NCBI GenBank assembly: GCA_964034945.1
Contig: OZ035960.1
Coordinates: 84,692,148-84,756,147, forward strand
Length of the DNA stretch: 64,000 nucleotides
Source of the DNA: Chrysopilus asiliformis
Lineage: Eukaryota; Arthropoda; Insecta; Diptera; Rhagionidae
Reading direction: 5' to 3'
Below, one piece after another: positions 30,781 through 42,666 of this stretch (position 1 is its first letter; every line of letters begins with the position of its first letter). The position numbers and the translations under genes were made by a program. The notes beneath the pieces are model-generated. The model worked only from the letters and a program-made list of their open reading frames with translations, was not told the DNA's origin and searched no databases.

Positions 30781-33366
30781 GTAAAAGGTTTAAGTAAGTT
30801 GGAATGAATCTTTTGGGTTTTATTTTTTATTTGAATGATTATATTATTTTTATCGCAGACTTTTATGACTTTAAATGGGCCTTTCCAGTTTGGAGATAGC
30901 TTTTTCGATAAACCTGTTTTAATTACGTTTTGTTTCATTAGAACTAAATCTCCTATTTTATAATTTTGATTGGAGATTTTGCGATCATAATACTTTTTAC
31001 TTGTCTTTTTGGAATTGTTTATATTTTCTCTCGCTTTTTCAAAGGTTTTGTTTAATTTTAATTTGAGTTGGCTGATATATGAATCATAAGTATATCTAAA
31101 TTCTGGAGATGCAGTTATTGAACTTGGTAATACTGGCTTTTGTCCAAAAACGAGTTCGTAAGGACTGAATTTAGTAGTTGAATGAACTGCTATGTTATAT
31201 GCGAACATTGCCAAAGGAACATATTCGTGTTCATATTAAAACAAATGATTGTTTATCATTTATATAATGTTTTAAATAATCTTTTCATGTTGAATGCGAT
31301 CTGGATATGCATCGGAAAATTTAGTTAAGTCATCTTGTAACGTTAAAACAAAGCGATTACCCTGTCTTGTTATCGGTAAAGGTCCTACGATATCTAAACT
31401 AATCTTTTCAAACGCAAAACTTGCAGTAGATGTGATTTCCATAGGAGCTTTATTAGTTCTTCTCGAGGTTTTGTTTATTTGACATGATTTACAACCCTTT
31501 ATGTATTTCTTAACATCTTTTTTCATATTGGGCCATTTATAATATTGCTTTAGTTTGTTATATGTTTTGTGGTAACCATTATGTCCACTATTTGGAATAT
31601 CATGAAATTCTTTTAGAATTTTAGGTATCTCTTCCCCTTTAGGATTTATTATTTTACCATGAAATATATTGATTTTAATATTTTCATTTCGAAATAAAAA
31701 TTTGATTATATCTCGTAATTTGTTATAATTGAATTGATTGAATGCGTCCACTGGATTCGGAAAATTTATTTCATCAACCTTTTCTTTCTTCAATATATTC
31801 TTTAATTCCGCAGACAATAAAGAAAAATCTTTGTATGAGGGTTTTTCAAAAAAATTGTATTTTAAATAACAATGATATATAATTTGTTTTGGATTTATGT
31901 TGGATTTATCAATGTCGTATAATTCATTGGTTTTATTCAAAATTTCCTCCTTGTTTGCACATTTGTCTAGAAAGTATTGCATATGAGGATTTTGTTCGTC
32001 TTTATCTAGTGCTGTAAAATATGCAATGCTTGTTTTTATCGTTTCTATAGAGCTATCAACATCGTTAAAATCATAAACGTTTGCTTCCATAGAATTATAA
32101 TAAAACTTTACATAATCTTCGAAAGTATCTTCGAATTGGTTCATTGAAAAAATGGTTTCGTCATTAGAACTTTGTCTTACTTGTATACGAGAAAGAGCAT
32201 CAGCATTTAAGTTTACTTTTCCTGCTTTATATACTATTTCGTAATCAAATTCCTCAAGTTTCAGTCTCCATCTAATGAGTTTACTTCCTGGGTCTTTGAC
32301 ATTAAATAACCATGTGAGAGGCCTATGATCAGTTACGATCTTGAATTTTCTTCCATATAAGTATGGTCGAAATGTTTGAATCGCCCACACGATTGCTAAA
32401 AGTTCTCTTTCTGTTGTATTATAGTATGATTCTGCTCTATTCAGTGTACGACTGGCATAGGAAATTGACAGATCCATTTTTTCGTCATTCAACTGACTTA
32501 ACACTGCACCTATTGCAAAGTTAGAAGCATCAGTTGTAACAATGAATTCTTTTTCGAAATTCGAATACTGAAGTATTGGAGCAGAAATTAATTTTTCTTT
32601 TAATAAATTGAAAGATTCGTTTTGTTCTACGCTCCATTCAAACTCTACGTCTTTCCGAAGTAGCTTTGTCAACGGCTTAGTTATTTTTGAGAAATTCTCT
32701 ATAAATTTCCTATAATAACCGCATAATCCAAGGAATGATTTGATTTGTTTGGGGTTTTTAGGAGTTGGAAAATCTTTTACGGCTTGAACTTTTCTTCGTT
32801 AGGAGATACACCATTTTCTGATATTACATGACACAAATAGTTTACTTCATTGCGCATAAATTCACATTTTAATGGTTCTAACTTTAAATTTGCTTGTTTA
32901 ATTTTTTCCAAGATTTGCTTTAGCTTTTGTTCATGATCTTTTATAGAATTTGCATATATGACAATGTCATCAAGGTACACGAAACAGATAATACCCTGTA
33001 ATCCCGATAAAACGGAATTCATAAGCCTTTGAAAAGTCGTAGGTGCGTTTTTCAATCCAAATGGCATTCTTAAATATTCATAGTGACCAAGAGGTGTAGA
33101 AAATGCCATTTTTGCACGATCTTCAGGTTTCATGTTTACCTGATGAAAACCAGTGTAGTAAAGTACTTTGAAGAACCAAGTTGATCTAGTATCTCAGTCA
33201 TATTTGGTAACGGAAATGCGTCTGGAATAGTTACATTATTTAACTTGCGATAATCAATGACAACTCGCCATTTCATTTTACCAGATGCGTCTTTTTTCTT
33301 AGGGACAACCCATAAAGGAGCGGACCATGGTGAAGTTGATGGTTGGATAATATTATCTTTTAGCAT
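30765..33366 (-). pseudogene. pol: Gypsy C pol: RT, RNase H, integrase (broken)
   Basis: RT: WRVVIDYRKLNNVTIPDAFP, then a small deletion at 33134 where the FTTLDL-type block is cut, then MPFGLKNAPTTFQR and FVYLDDIVIY with an intact YLDD. RNase H: VTTDASNFAIGAVL and VTDHRPLTWL. Integrase: HNGYHKT...CKSC zinc finger and LDIVGPLPITRQG with the first Asp; then a deletion near 31245 removes the rest of the catalytic core, resuming in the C-terminal part at MAMFAYNIAVHST. The element could not integrate by itself. Confidence 0.9.
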
Positions 33367-34545
33367 TTTATTAATTTGATCATTGACTTCGGAGTTATGT
33401 GTTTTTGGATATCTATAGGTTTTCGCGGCAATAGGACATTTTTCTGAAATTTTTATTTCATGTTGTATGTGTTGAGATTCAGATCGAAAACGAAAAAGGA
33501 ATAAAACACAATAAGTAAGTTTTCACGTTTCTTGGAAAAATAGCCAAAACCGTCTCGATACAAAAACAAGTCCGTGCAGATCGGTAATCAGTGAAAGAAG
33601 GAAGATCTATTCAGCTAGACCTGCAACTCGCTCGCTGTCAGCAGACACGCCAGTGTTACCAGAACTAACAGTATGGAATTTGTATGAGATAAAGGTTACC
33701 CATCTAAATGAAATATGTCTTGGTACTCTGAGCAAATTTGAAATAAGGATTTCTTCTCTTCTTCGTTCAAATGTTCAGTTCGTATCACCTCCTTTAGTTT
33801 TTCAAATATATTACCTTGTAATAGGGATTTACTGGCTTTAAAAATTCCATATTATTTTCTGATTTTCCCATAAAATAAATTTCCTTCGGAATTGGATCAA
33901 TTTTCACATTTATTTCTTTAATTTGAACATCTTCGTCGTTTATATTTAAGATGGTCGCATATGCTTTATTATTTTTGTTAACTTTAATAATTGCCCGACT
34001 TAAAAATATGCCTTTCACGATTTCCAATTGTGGAATAATACCTTCTTTTAATTCCGGATTTAAAATAACTATTTCAATTGGCGTAATTGATCGCGCCTTT
34101 AAATTAAAAACTTTGTTTTCCGATTCTAAAATTTCGTTCGTGGGCAGTTTAATTGTTTTATTGTTTAAAACGATTTCTTTTTCATATTAATTTTAATTTT
34201 TAATTAATTACAAAAATATTAATTTTAATTTTATGCTTCATTAAGAAGTCATTTCCAATTATTCCGTCTACTAAAGGAATATTATTTTCTACTGAGAGAA
34301 CATAAAAGTTATGTGAGATCTTTTTCCCTCTGAGTTCCATATTTAACTATAATGAACCCACAGCTAAAGTGGATGAACACATGCCTTGCAAATTTATTTG
34401 CTCCGTGCGGTTTATTTTTAAAGAACTTTTAATCGCATTTTCTTTAACTAGGCTAACGGAAGCACCTGTGTCTACTAAAAAGGTTAAATAATTTGTTCGA
34501 GACGATGACGAAAGAGCTTTAATGTATAACCTATTTTCAAAAACA
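33367..34545 (-). pseudogene. pol: Gypsy C protease and protease-RT linker
   Basis: FLVDTGASVSLVKENAI near 34480 is the retropepsin active site and VDGIIGNDFL near 34270 the flap-side strand. The 34027 frame (MEIVKGIFLSRAIIKVN) is the linker. A 201-bp solo LTR at 33470-33670 interrupts the linker in front of the RT. Frame changes near 34340 and 34200. Confidence 0.75.
33470..33670 (-). mobile_element. Solo LTR (201 bp) inside gypsy C pol
   Basis: On the minus strand it begins TGTTAGTTCTGG and ends TCTCAACA, giving TG...CA. CATAC is duplicated on both sides (33465-33469, 33671-33675). Removing it with one CATAC restores the pol frame (TNSI then QHEIKIS). A 5-bp duplication fits copia or BEL-Pao elements. 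Confidence 0.85.
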
Positions 34546-34780
34546 TAATTAATTCTAAACGTCTTATTAATATTTTGCTTATTACTACTGAAAATTGTAT
34601 AATAGTGAAAATTTTGATTTGTCTTTGATTTTTCTTCACTTCGAATTTGGGTTAAGTGCTGTTCCTCTGATAGGAACTGCCTTTCTCGTTTTTTGAATTA
34701 CGATAATCGCGATTTTGATTTCTATTTTGCTCATTATATATTCTTTTGCGACATTCATTTATCAAATGACCATTTTCTTT

Positions 34781-35505
34781 TCAATAATTGCAATATTTCA
34801 GTCTCTCATATTTGAAAGATGAGGACTGATTTCCCATAAAGACATTGTTTGAACGTTTACCTTGATCTTGGTTTCTGAAGCAATTTTGGGTATTGTGATT
34901 TGTTTTCTTACAAATCTTACAAAATTGTTTCTGAAAAGATAAATTCTTTGTATTACATTGCTTCCGAGAGATTTTTGACATTTCTTGCCCAAAGAATATA
35001 CCCGATTCTCGAATCTACATTCAAAACAAACGTATGCAATATTAAATCGTTTATTGCAGCAATTCTTCCCTTTAATGGATTGTTGAACCGATATTATTAA
35101 CCTTTTTGCGGCTGTTTCGATTCGAACAATATATTGAGAAATTGTTTCTTTAGGATCTTGTTTGCATTGTTGTAACTCAACTAGCAAATGAGAATGATGT
35201 TTTTTATTTCCGTATAGGAGCTTACGAAAATCACTCAATTCCTCCCACGTTTCAAATGAATGATTTGAAACTGCGGCTTCAGCTTTACCGTCGAGTAGGG
35301 TAATTGCGTAATCTAATAAAACGGGAACTTGTGAAGTTCGCGCGAGTTTGAAAGCACGTTTACAACCGGATAAGTATGAACTAAGATTTTCGCGATTTCC
35401 ATCAAACGATTTTATAAATTTCAACAAAATATTAAGATTGATTTTTTCACTTGATTCCACTACTTCTACTGATTCGGAATACACATTTTCGTTTGACTGA
35501 GCCAT
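34781..35505 (-). pseudogene. gag: Gypsy C Gag
   Basis: Start MAQSNENVYSESVEVVESSE, then LLKFIKSFDGNRENLSSYL and LLDGKAEAAVSNHSFETW, typical errantivirus Gag. After frameshifts near 35080 and 34980 a knuckle CKICKKTNHNTQNC remains. The protease follows downstream. Confidence 0.8.
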
Positions 35506-35995
35506 TTTACGTTAATTATCTTGGAAATAATTTATTTTTTCTTTTTTCACTATCACTTCTTAAATATTCTAGTTTATCTGTACAAAAATTTTTTTTACAA
35601 AAGGACTTAGTCTAGACTTACTGAAGAACCATCTTTTGGATTGTTGATCAATTTAAGGATTGAAATCCACCGTCGTTTCGCTTCTCAAAATAGTTGAATG
35701 TTCACCGCTTTCAGCTGACGTTCTTATGATGTCATCAGAAACACGTAACTCCGTATGCTGATTCCTTTGGTTCCGTTGGTCTGAAAGAAGGATTTCTTCA
35801 GACTCCCTCGGTGACTGCTCTCGGCAGGATCTTTAATTCGTTTTAATGTTGTTGTTTAAATTTTTATTTGTATATTTTTATCTTGAACAATGTGTCAAAA
35901 AAAAAAATGTATCTTCACGATTTTTGATTTTTTGCAAAAAAATTAAAATTATTTGCTTTAATTTCACATTTACTGGAAACAACGTTTTGACCGAA
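35506..35995 (-). other. Gypsy C untranslated leader
   Basis: 490 bp between primer-binding site and gag start. TGATGTCATCA-type and CTGACG words but no tandem repeat. Confidence 0.5.
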
Positions 35996-36012
35996 TCCCA
36001 CTTCTGACACCA
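35996..36012 (-). promoter_or_regulatory. Gypsy C primer-binding site (TGGTGTC type)
   Basis: Minus strand TGGTGTCAGAAGTGGGA, complementary to a tRNA 3' end in ...GACACCA (leucine type by common usage). It differs from the PBS of gypsy A and D. The adjoining LTR (36014-36102) is cut by the hAT element. Confidence 0.7.
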
Positions 36013-36102
36013 ATTTTATTTTTTTGTTATGGTTCTGGTTTAGTCTTCTCTTTATTAATACAATTGTTATTTAACGTATTTATTTAAAGTATTTATTTAA
36101 AG

Positions 36103-37260
36103 CAGGGTTTCGAACCCCGAAAGTTTCGGGTTCGGGTACGGGTACGGGTTCAACACATTTAAATTTGGTGGGTTCAGGTTCAGGTTCAAAAAGTTTACCA
36201 AAAAAAAATCGAATTTTTAATGATTAATTTTAGTTATCCCGATGTTGGTTAAACAGCATTTTGTCATCCATACTTAGTTCAGGATCTATCACATCTGAGC
36301 AAAACGTTTTGAAATCTAACAAGCGATGGAGCATATCGAAAGTAGAATTCCACCGAGTTGGACTTGGACAATCAAGGACAGCTTTCTTTATTCCAAATTT
36401 TTTTTGCTAAAGAGGCTCTATTAGGCACCCTCAACTTTTTAGAAATATCTCTGCATTTATCAATCTTTTGTTTAACTGAAGATATAGTATCATAAACTGC
36501 CAATTGGGCAGTATGAGCTACACATCTAAAATGAATGATATTACCATGTATATGGGATAATATATCTAGTCCTTCATCTTCATGGTTTTCAGTTATTAAT
36601 TCGTTAATTTCATCTTCTACTTCTTCAAGATCAGAAACTTCAAATTCATTTCGTAGCAATTCGGCAGCTTTTAGCATGTTTCTACCATTATCAGAAGTAA
36701 CTGAGTAAATTTGATTTATATTTATGTCATAAGATTGGATCACTTCAATTATGACATTTTTGATATAATTTGCTGTTTGTCGATCATCAACCTCGTACAT
36801 TGCTAACGTTCTTAAATAAATTTTTCCATTAAAAAAGTATTGAGCATTTATGCCAATTACGCTTCTACCAAGCCGAGATTCTGAATCTATTTTTACAGAT
36901 ATCAATTTTTTTCGAATTCACCTTTAATAATATTTTTCACTTCATTTGCCTTATCATTTATTAAATCCTTAATATTTTCTGAATTTACAGTAAGGTGCAG
37001 TGATTTCATTATCGGTTCTATAATATCACGCATCCCTGAATCTTTAAAAATTGTAAATGGGCGACCATTAATAGTAACTAATTTAACGCAGGCTTCCGTG
37101 AAACATTTTGCTGTCATATTAATTTTATATATTGGAAGTTGAATTTTTATCCTGCATTTTATGTTTTTTAAAACTTTCTGACGTTGACGGTTGAATATTC
37201 GTCTCTTCATTAATATTTCGATATTCATCTGGATGCTTTCGTTTGAGATGTCGACCCAAA
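36103..37260 (-). pseudogene. hAT transposase copy B, with one probable terminus
   Basis: NLGRHLKRKHPDEY near 37230 is the His end of a BED finger, preceded by an intron-like acceptor (TTACCCTATAG). Then LVTINGRPFTIFKDSG, SVIGINAQYFFNG, TSDNGRNMLKAAELL and FRCVAHTAQLAV, and across a frameshift near 36385, RWNSTFDMLHRLLDF: classic hAT core blocks. The C-terminal dimerisation domain is missing. CAGGGTTTCGAACCCCG at 36103 followed by GGGTTCGGGTAC repeats looks like the hAT terminus. Related to copy A at 11361. Confidence 0.75.
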
Positions 37261-38222
37261 TTAGCAGTATGTTACTATAGGGTAAATAAAACGAAGACTA
37301 GTTTACGATTAATTAAAATTGGGTACCTCAATAAAAAATCACATACCTAAAGGCTGTTAATTTATAATTATCGTAAATGTTTAACCTGTAACTAATTATT
37401 ATACATTATGGCCTATTTAAAAAAAATTCAAAAATTAATTATTATACACTATTTAAAAAACTACATTTTACGTACCTGTATTACTAAATTATAATGAGGA
37501 AATACCACTGATTTATCACTCGAACAATTCCATAGGAAAAATAAGGAACAGCGTGACTATGGTTGTGTCATTTTTTCTTTAGACTTTAGTGATGTCAAAT
37601 ACTTAAAGTTATTAACATTTAATTCTTAGAGTATGTATTTAAAGTATTTAAATTTTGTCACTTTAAAGTTACTTTGCTTTTTCGGTTTGAATTTGACTTC
37701 TGATCTACTTGAGGTTTGGAAAAGATCTGATCTCTAATATTGAATAAATTTACTTGGAACCATCGCGATTGAGTCAATGGTTTTTGTTAAAATGCTTGTG
37801 TGTCAAAATATTCGTTTTCTTATCGATGAGGATGTTTACTTTGATTTTATTACTTGGATATCGATGTCGATAATTTCGCGGTGGTCCACTTGGAATATTT
37901 CTTGGAGATTGAAATTGTTTATAAGTGAAAATATTTAGTAACTGATATAGGGTGGTCCATAACAATGCCCCGAAACCGTCTTATTTTTTGGGTGGAGTGA
38001 AGCCATCACAGATGGTCTCATCACGGATGGCAATTCACCTCACTCATGGTTTGCGTCTCTACTATGACGATAATAATTTCACCTCACTGGTTTTCCTACC
38101 ACAGCAGCGAAACTGAACCTTATATCAACCAAATAAGTCACAAACTTTATATAGATTTTTCCATATGAATATTTTCATATTTGAGCGTCTAATAAAATCA
38201 AAATAACTTTCATTTAGAATTT
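37261..38222. other. About 1 kb without a supported gene
   Basis: Possible first exon of hAT copy B on the minus strand before an AG/GTACGT donor near 37478, not confirmed. The rest is AT-rich with no family signature. Confidence 0.35.
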
Positions 38223-39075
38223 TTACCCTCCTAGATTTATGTCTCCCCTTTCTAAATATGTTTTTTGTTTTGGAAAAATATTTTCTGGTGTGGGAGATAT
38301 CGCGCGCAGAAGGTACCCCCAAGTGCCATCACGGATGGGAAAAAATTGAAAAACTTGATTTTTTTTGGAATTTTCTGAAAATCCTTCACTAACCTTTATT
38401 TTCAAAGTTCCCTTGCAACATCCAGGACAAATCCAACGGTTGCAGTTGGAGCCACAACGATTCATTTTCGGGATGATCGTCTTCATGATCTTGCCAAAGA
38501 CTCCACAATGTAAACACATTGACTCCATGTTTTCCGAATCCGCCAGTAACAAATTTTTGTACTTTTCACGTGCAATAGTTACGCATTCCAAGTTTTCGAA
38601 TTGATATGTGTATTTGCTGGATTTACAATTTTTTAAAAATTCTCCTGCGTATAACAAAACATAAATACCACAATTGTAACCGTCATGTTGCGTGTCGTAT
38701 GGTACGGAAAGAGTTTTCCATTTTCTAAAACTTTTTTTATCTTCCTTGCCATATTTCTGAAGAAATTCTTCGAAATATTTTAGATATTTATTTCCGTCTT
38801 GAAGTTTAGTAGGATTCAAGTGGCGTCTTAGTGGATCGAAGAAATAAAAGACGCGTGATTTGAAATTGGCTACTGCGAGTACCCAATGGTTTGAACCAAC
38901 GTTAAAAGGCATCAAAAGTATGTCCCTAAAATTTGGAAGAGAACTTTTAACTGTTTCAATTTCATTAATAGGTAAACGATATTGATTAATAAGAACAGTG
39001 ATTATACATAGTATCAATTACTATCCCAGTTAACCATACTTTGCCATCTAGTGAACAAAGATTGTGGTGTTCTAT
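38223..39075 (-). pseudogene. Ulp1/SENP-like C48 cysteine protease with C-terminal zinc finger
   Basis: GKVWLTGIVIDTMYN starts the domain (39070), then a frameshift near 39015. The triad is visible: His in SNHWVLAV, Asp in FFDPL, Cys in HDGYNCGIYV. After it, MCLHCGVFGK and CGSNCNRWICPGCC form a Cys-rich finger. Ulp1-like proteases are encoded by several DNA transposon groups. The transposase-like gene upstream on the same str and suggests both belong to one element. Active site residues are intact but the gene is frameshifted. Confidence 0.7.
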
Positions 39076-39732
39076 TTTTTGGATGTTTTAAGAAGATAAG
39101 ATTTTGGAGTTTATTGATTAAAACACAGTACACTTCAGTTTAATATATTTTATTTATTGAATTAGCACTTTTTATTTATTTATTCTTTTACAATTTTACT
39201 TTTCTTTTGTCACTTAGAGTTATTATAAAATTTATCTTTTTTCTTTCTCCTTTTATATTGAATGTCTATCCTTTTACTTTTCTTTTTTTGATAACTCAAC
39301 TTTTGGAAACTACTTTTTAACTTTTACTATTTTTTTCACTTTTAATTTTTTGACTCTACTTATTGACTTTTTCTAAGGACTACTTGTTTACGACTGCTTT
39401 TAATTAATTCTTAATTTCGACTCTTCTTATTCACTACTCATTACTGACTGCCCATATCTTTATGTTTTTAATATTAGAATCGATACATTTTGCTTAATTG
39501 TTGAATAAGCAAAATTATCGTGAGAACGGTTGCCGTCTGGTATGCATCCGGTTAGAATTGCTTTTTCGTCAATTCCCAGGAATTTTACTAACTTATTTAA
39601 AGTTCGTCAAATTTCATTATTCATGGAATTTGACGATCTTATACTTTTTTTTATATTTTGCAACATCGAGGGATTCTTTTGAATCGAGGTTGGAATTCGA
39701 AAACATCCGGTTTTTCCAATAACGTCACGATC
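39076..39732. other. AT-rich gap between protease and transposase
   Basis: Long runs of TTTTACTTTT-type sequence. No gene seen. Confidence 0.4.
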
Positions 39733-41376
39733 CTATTTCGCTACAAGTTCATTAAGCACAAGCAATTTAGCATGCTCTGTGGTATTGCCGTATAATTCAC
39801 TTACCATATTGGTGAAAGTACCGATGTAAAAAGCATAAGATAGGCCAATTACTTCCTTTGTTACTATGCTGTAGTACTTATCTTTAAAAGTCTTAACTAA
39901 TTTGTTATTATAAAATTCGTAATGACGGTTTTGACAGACTAATGTACCTGAGTCTTTATATATCAAAGATTCTGCAGAAGAAACTTCTGTTATTGGAGGG
40001 AGGTTAGGTGAAATACTTTCATATTTGCATTTTTTTGCCTGACCTTCATATTTTTCCGCTTCAGTCTCTTACTCCGACACGTCAAAATCAATTCTACGTG
40101 TGGTTGTAGTTGGTGTTGTATATAAGTCTTTGATCCGGCGTTTACGAGACATATTTTGAATCGAATGAGCACTTGATGGAGTAGGCTTGTTGCTATGGTA
40201 CCAATTCGAACTTTCATTTGGTTCACTTTCTTCAGAAGCAGCTTCCAAAGATTTTGGTAATATACTTTTCTTATTCTTTCTACCCTTTGAAGTGGGGTCT
40301 CATCTCCTGATTTAGGACCATATTATTCGATTCGAGTGCGAATGAAGTCGAGGAAAACTCCGACCAAACGGCCATAAACCATTGGTAAAGAGCCGAGATC
40401 CATAGCACTACCTAGCATATTTGTTTTAATATTGCTGAATGTTGATTCGGCATTATTGTTCGTGTATAACAGTTTAGTTTTAAAATTTAAAACCGCATTT
40501 ATGATGGACGTCTACAAGGGTAAGAAGAGTGTATGATTTTTTTAAAAAGTGTCTTGCAAACCCCTCGGAAAAAAATACGTTTTTTTCCTGCCCTTCTGCA
40601 TGTGTTTCTAGAACCCTGCAATGCTCAACAATATCTTTAGCATCAATGAAGAATTTACTGTTTTCAAATTTTTTGCCATATTCTTCTATGTCCAATAATA
40701 TGGCCTGATGCTCTTCCTCTTCCACTACTATCACGGGTTCAACTTCACAGCGAAGTTTTCCCGGTATTTTCGAATTAAAGGAATTTAGATATGTTGTTGA
40801 TACATCAACGCTTTTGGTTTTATACTTTTGTGTGGTCATGGTAAAAAATGATTTATCCAATCCAAACAAGTGTTGTAATCTTTCATATAAAAAAGAGCGC
40901 ATATCATGTTTTTTAATGTCTTTTTTTTTCAGAGTCTGTTTTATAAAATTTATTTAAATCATTTCTAATGTTTTTCAATACGTGTACTGCACATAGTCGA
41001 TGGACTAAAATATCGCTTTTGATTTTTTTGTTTTCCTTTATATGCGGATAAACGATATTAATATATGTCATTAATGACATTCTATTGAACACTTGCATAG
41101 TTGCATTAATCAAAGTGAAGCTTTTGTCCGTACACCATTCTTTGGCCATTCATTTTGGGCTTCAGCAGTTTTTTTCGTTTCCTGCAACCAATACTCTATA
41201 TCAGATTGCTTATTTTTGTAAGAAATTCTAGACGATACCGGCAAGTGCCTGCCCTGTTTATCTTTCCCTTGCTTGTTGATACAAACAACCGCAGTTAGAA
41301 GCATGAAGTGTTTTGATACTTGCTTTCCGCGCACTGTTGGGGTTCTTCTTACAAACGGATGAGGAATTCGATTCAA
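39733..41376 (-). pseudogene. Fragmented transposase of the Ulp1-bearing element
   Basis: Blocks in order: RIPHPFVRRTPTVRGKQVSK and LLTAVVCINKQGKDKQGRHL; DKSFTLINATMQVFNRMSL; LVHRLCAVHVLKNIRNDL; NNAESTFSNIKTNMLGSAMD near 40430; and a C-terminal YEFYNNKLVKTFKDKYY. The order Asp, Cys-x2-His helix, Asn-Ala-Glu resembles D-D-E transposases of MULE/KDZ-like groups. At least four frameshifts. The N terminus is cut near 41376. Family assignment tentative. Confidence 0.5.
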
Positions 41377-41639
41377 AAGAGTAACTCGCTTGGATTTTTT
41401 TCTTACTTCACTTTATTTTATCTTACTTCAAACAGTTACTTGGACACTTTTGGTTTAATTACTAAACACTAAAATTACTGCTGCTTCACTTTTATTAATG
41501 TATTTGCTTCTAACTGGCAGCTATTCACTTACCGACTAACAACGGTTACCTAACTGACTGTAACTGTAACTGAAAACAACTAACTTAACAAACTACAACC
41601 AACTGACTCTTGATTGCCTACTAGACTGTTTTTACGATT
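41377..41639. other. Junction sequence between transposase and LINE C
   Basis: AACTGACTGTAACTGTAACT-type short repeats on plus. No coding pattern. Probably a remnant that truncated LINE C in the endonuclease. Confidence 0.4.
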
Positions 41640-42090
41640 ATGATCTACTACTGTGTCGCCTCTACTATTTGAATGATTACTAGCCCATATTTCACGATGG
41701 ACATTGAAATCGCCTCCCAAAAATATTGGGACATTTTGTGGTAAGGAATTTTTGAGTCTAAATTTATTATTGGTGATATGTATATCGACACAAATCTGAG
41801 TCAATAAGCTGACATGAAATATACTCCACATTATTGATATCGATAGATGCCAATCTTTTGAATTTGAAGTTGTTTTTGAGCAAAATAGCTACCCCTCCTC
41901 CATGTCGATCTCTCCTATCTTTCCTTATAAGATGATAATTGGTGAAACTATATGAATGCTTAGATTTAAGCCAGGTTTCCGATAACAAGCATATGTCTAC
42001 ATTATTATGAAAGATAAATTGTTTGAATTCGGGTATTTTATTATTGATGCTCTGTGCATTCCATTGCGCAATCACCACCTCCGTCGTCAT
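41640..42090 (-). pseudogene. LINE C ORF2: AP-type endonuclease
   Basis: Starts MTTEVVIAQWNAQSINNK, then LLSETWLKSKHSYSF, RRDRHGGGVAIL and, after a frameshift near 41830, IFLGGDFNVHREIWAS. Asn of WNAQS, Glu of SETWL and Asp of GDFN are the usual AP-endonuclease catalytic residues. Truncated at ~41640 before the RT. Start codon overlaps the ORF1 stop. Confidence 0.8.
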
Positions 42091-42418
42091 AGTTTTTCGA
42101 AGTTCGAGATGGATTTTAATACTTTCTCAATTAAAGTAGCGCTTAACTCCATAAATGTCTCATCAACGTCGGCTATAACCCCAAACTGGGCTAATTCGGA
42201 GCGGATCCAGTTTGCGTTCTGGAGTAGATCGTTACGGATTTCGTTTTGGACTTTTTCCCATTCAGGTTCTCTAGTAGCTAAATTTTCTTGCTCTGGGGCT
42301 TTTCTTTTAATACCTCGTAGATCCGAGCGATTGGAAGAGTCTTTTTCTGTTTGAACTCCTTTTGAAGGATGCTCTACGACCTCAGCCTGAGGATCAGCTC
42401 GGCGTATTTATTTAAGGG
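42088..42418 (-). pseudogene. LINE C ORF1, C-terminal part
   Basis: Reads EVVEHPSKGVQTEKDSSNRS, REPEWEKVQNEIRNDLLQ and ESISNFEKL-like end before TGA. The stop shares bases with the ORF2 start in the string ATGA. The 5' part is removed at 42418 by the copia A LTR. Confidence 0.6.
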
Positions 42419-42652
42419 TGGAATGTTTTCTAAGTTGAATACAATAGAATTTTCAATTTGTGGTTGTATTTTTATTTTAATTGGTTTTTTGTTAAATAAA
42501 ACAGTATTATTTATGCTGACAAGAAATAAGTATGTCTTTACTGTTTGGCATTCTATGACAGAAGAAAGAAAAATTATAAGTACAAAATGTAATAGAGTAA
42601 TAGGGTAATAACAAATGTAATAGATCAGTGAATTAGTGTTGTTATTCCAACA
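42419..42652 (-). mobile_element. Copia A 3' LTR (234 bp)
   Basis: On the minus strand it starts TGTTGGAATAAC right after the purine tract GAGAAGGGAG and ends ACATTCCA, so inverted ends match. It contains AATAAA-type signals. The partner LTR is not in the window. Confidence 0.75.
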
Positions 42653-42666
42653 CTCCCTTCTCAACC

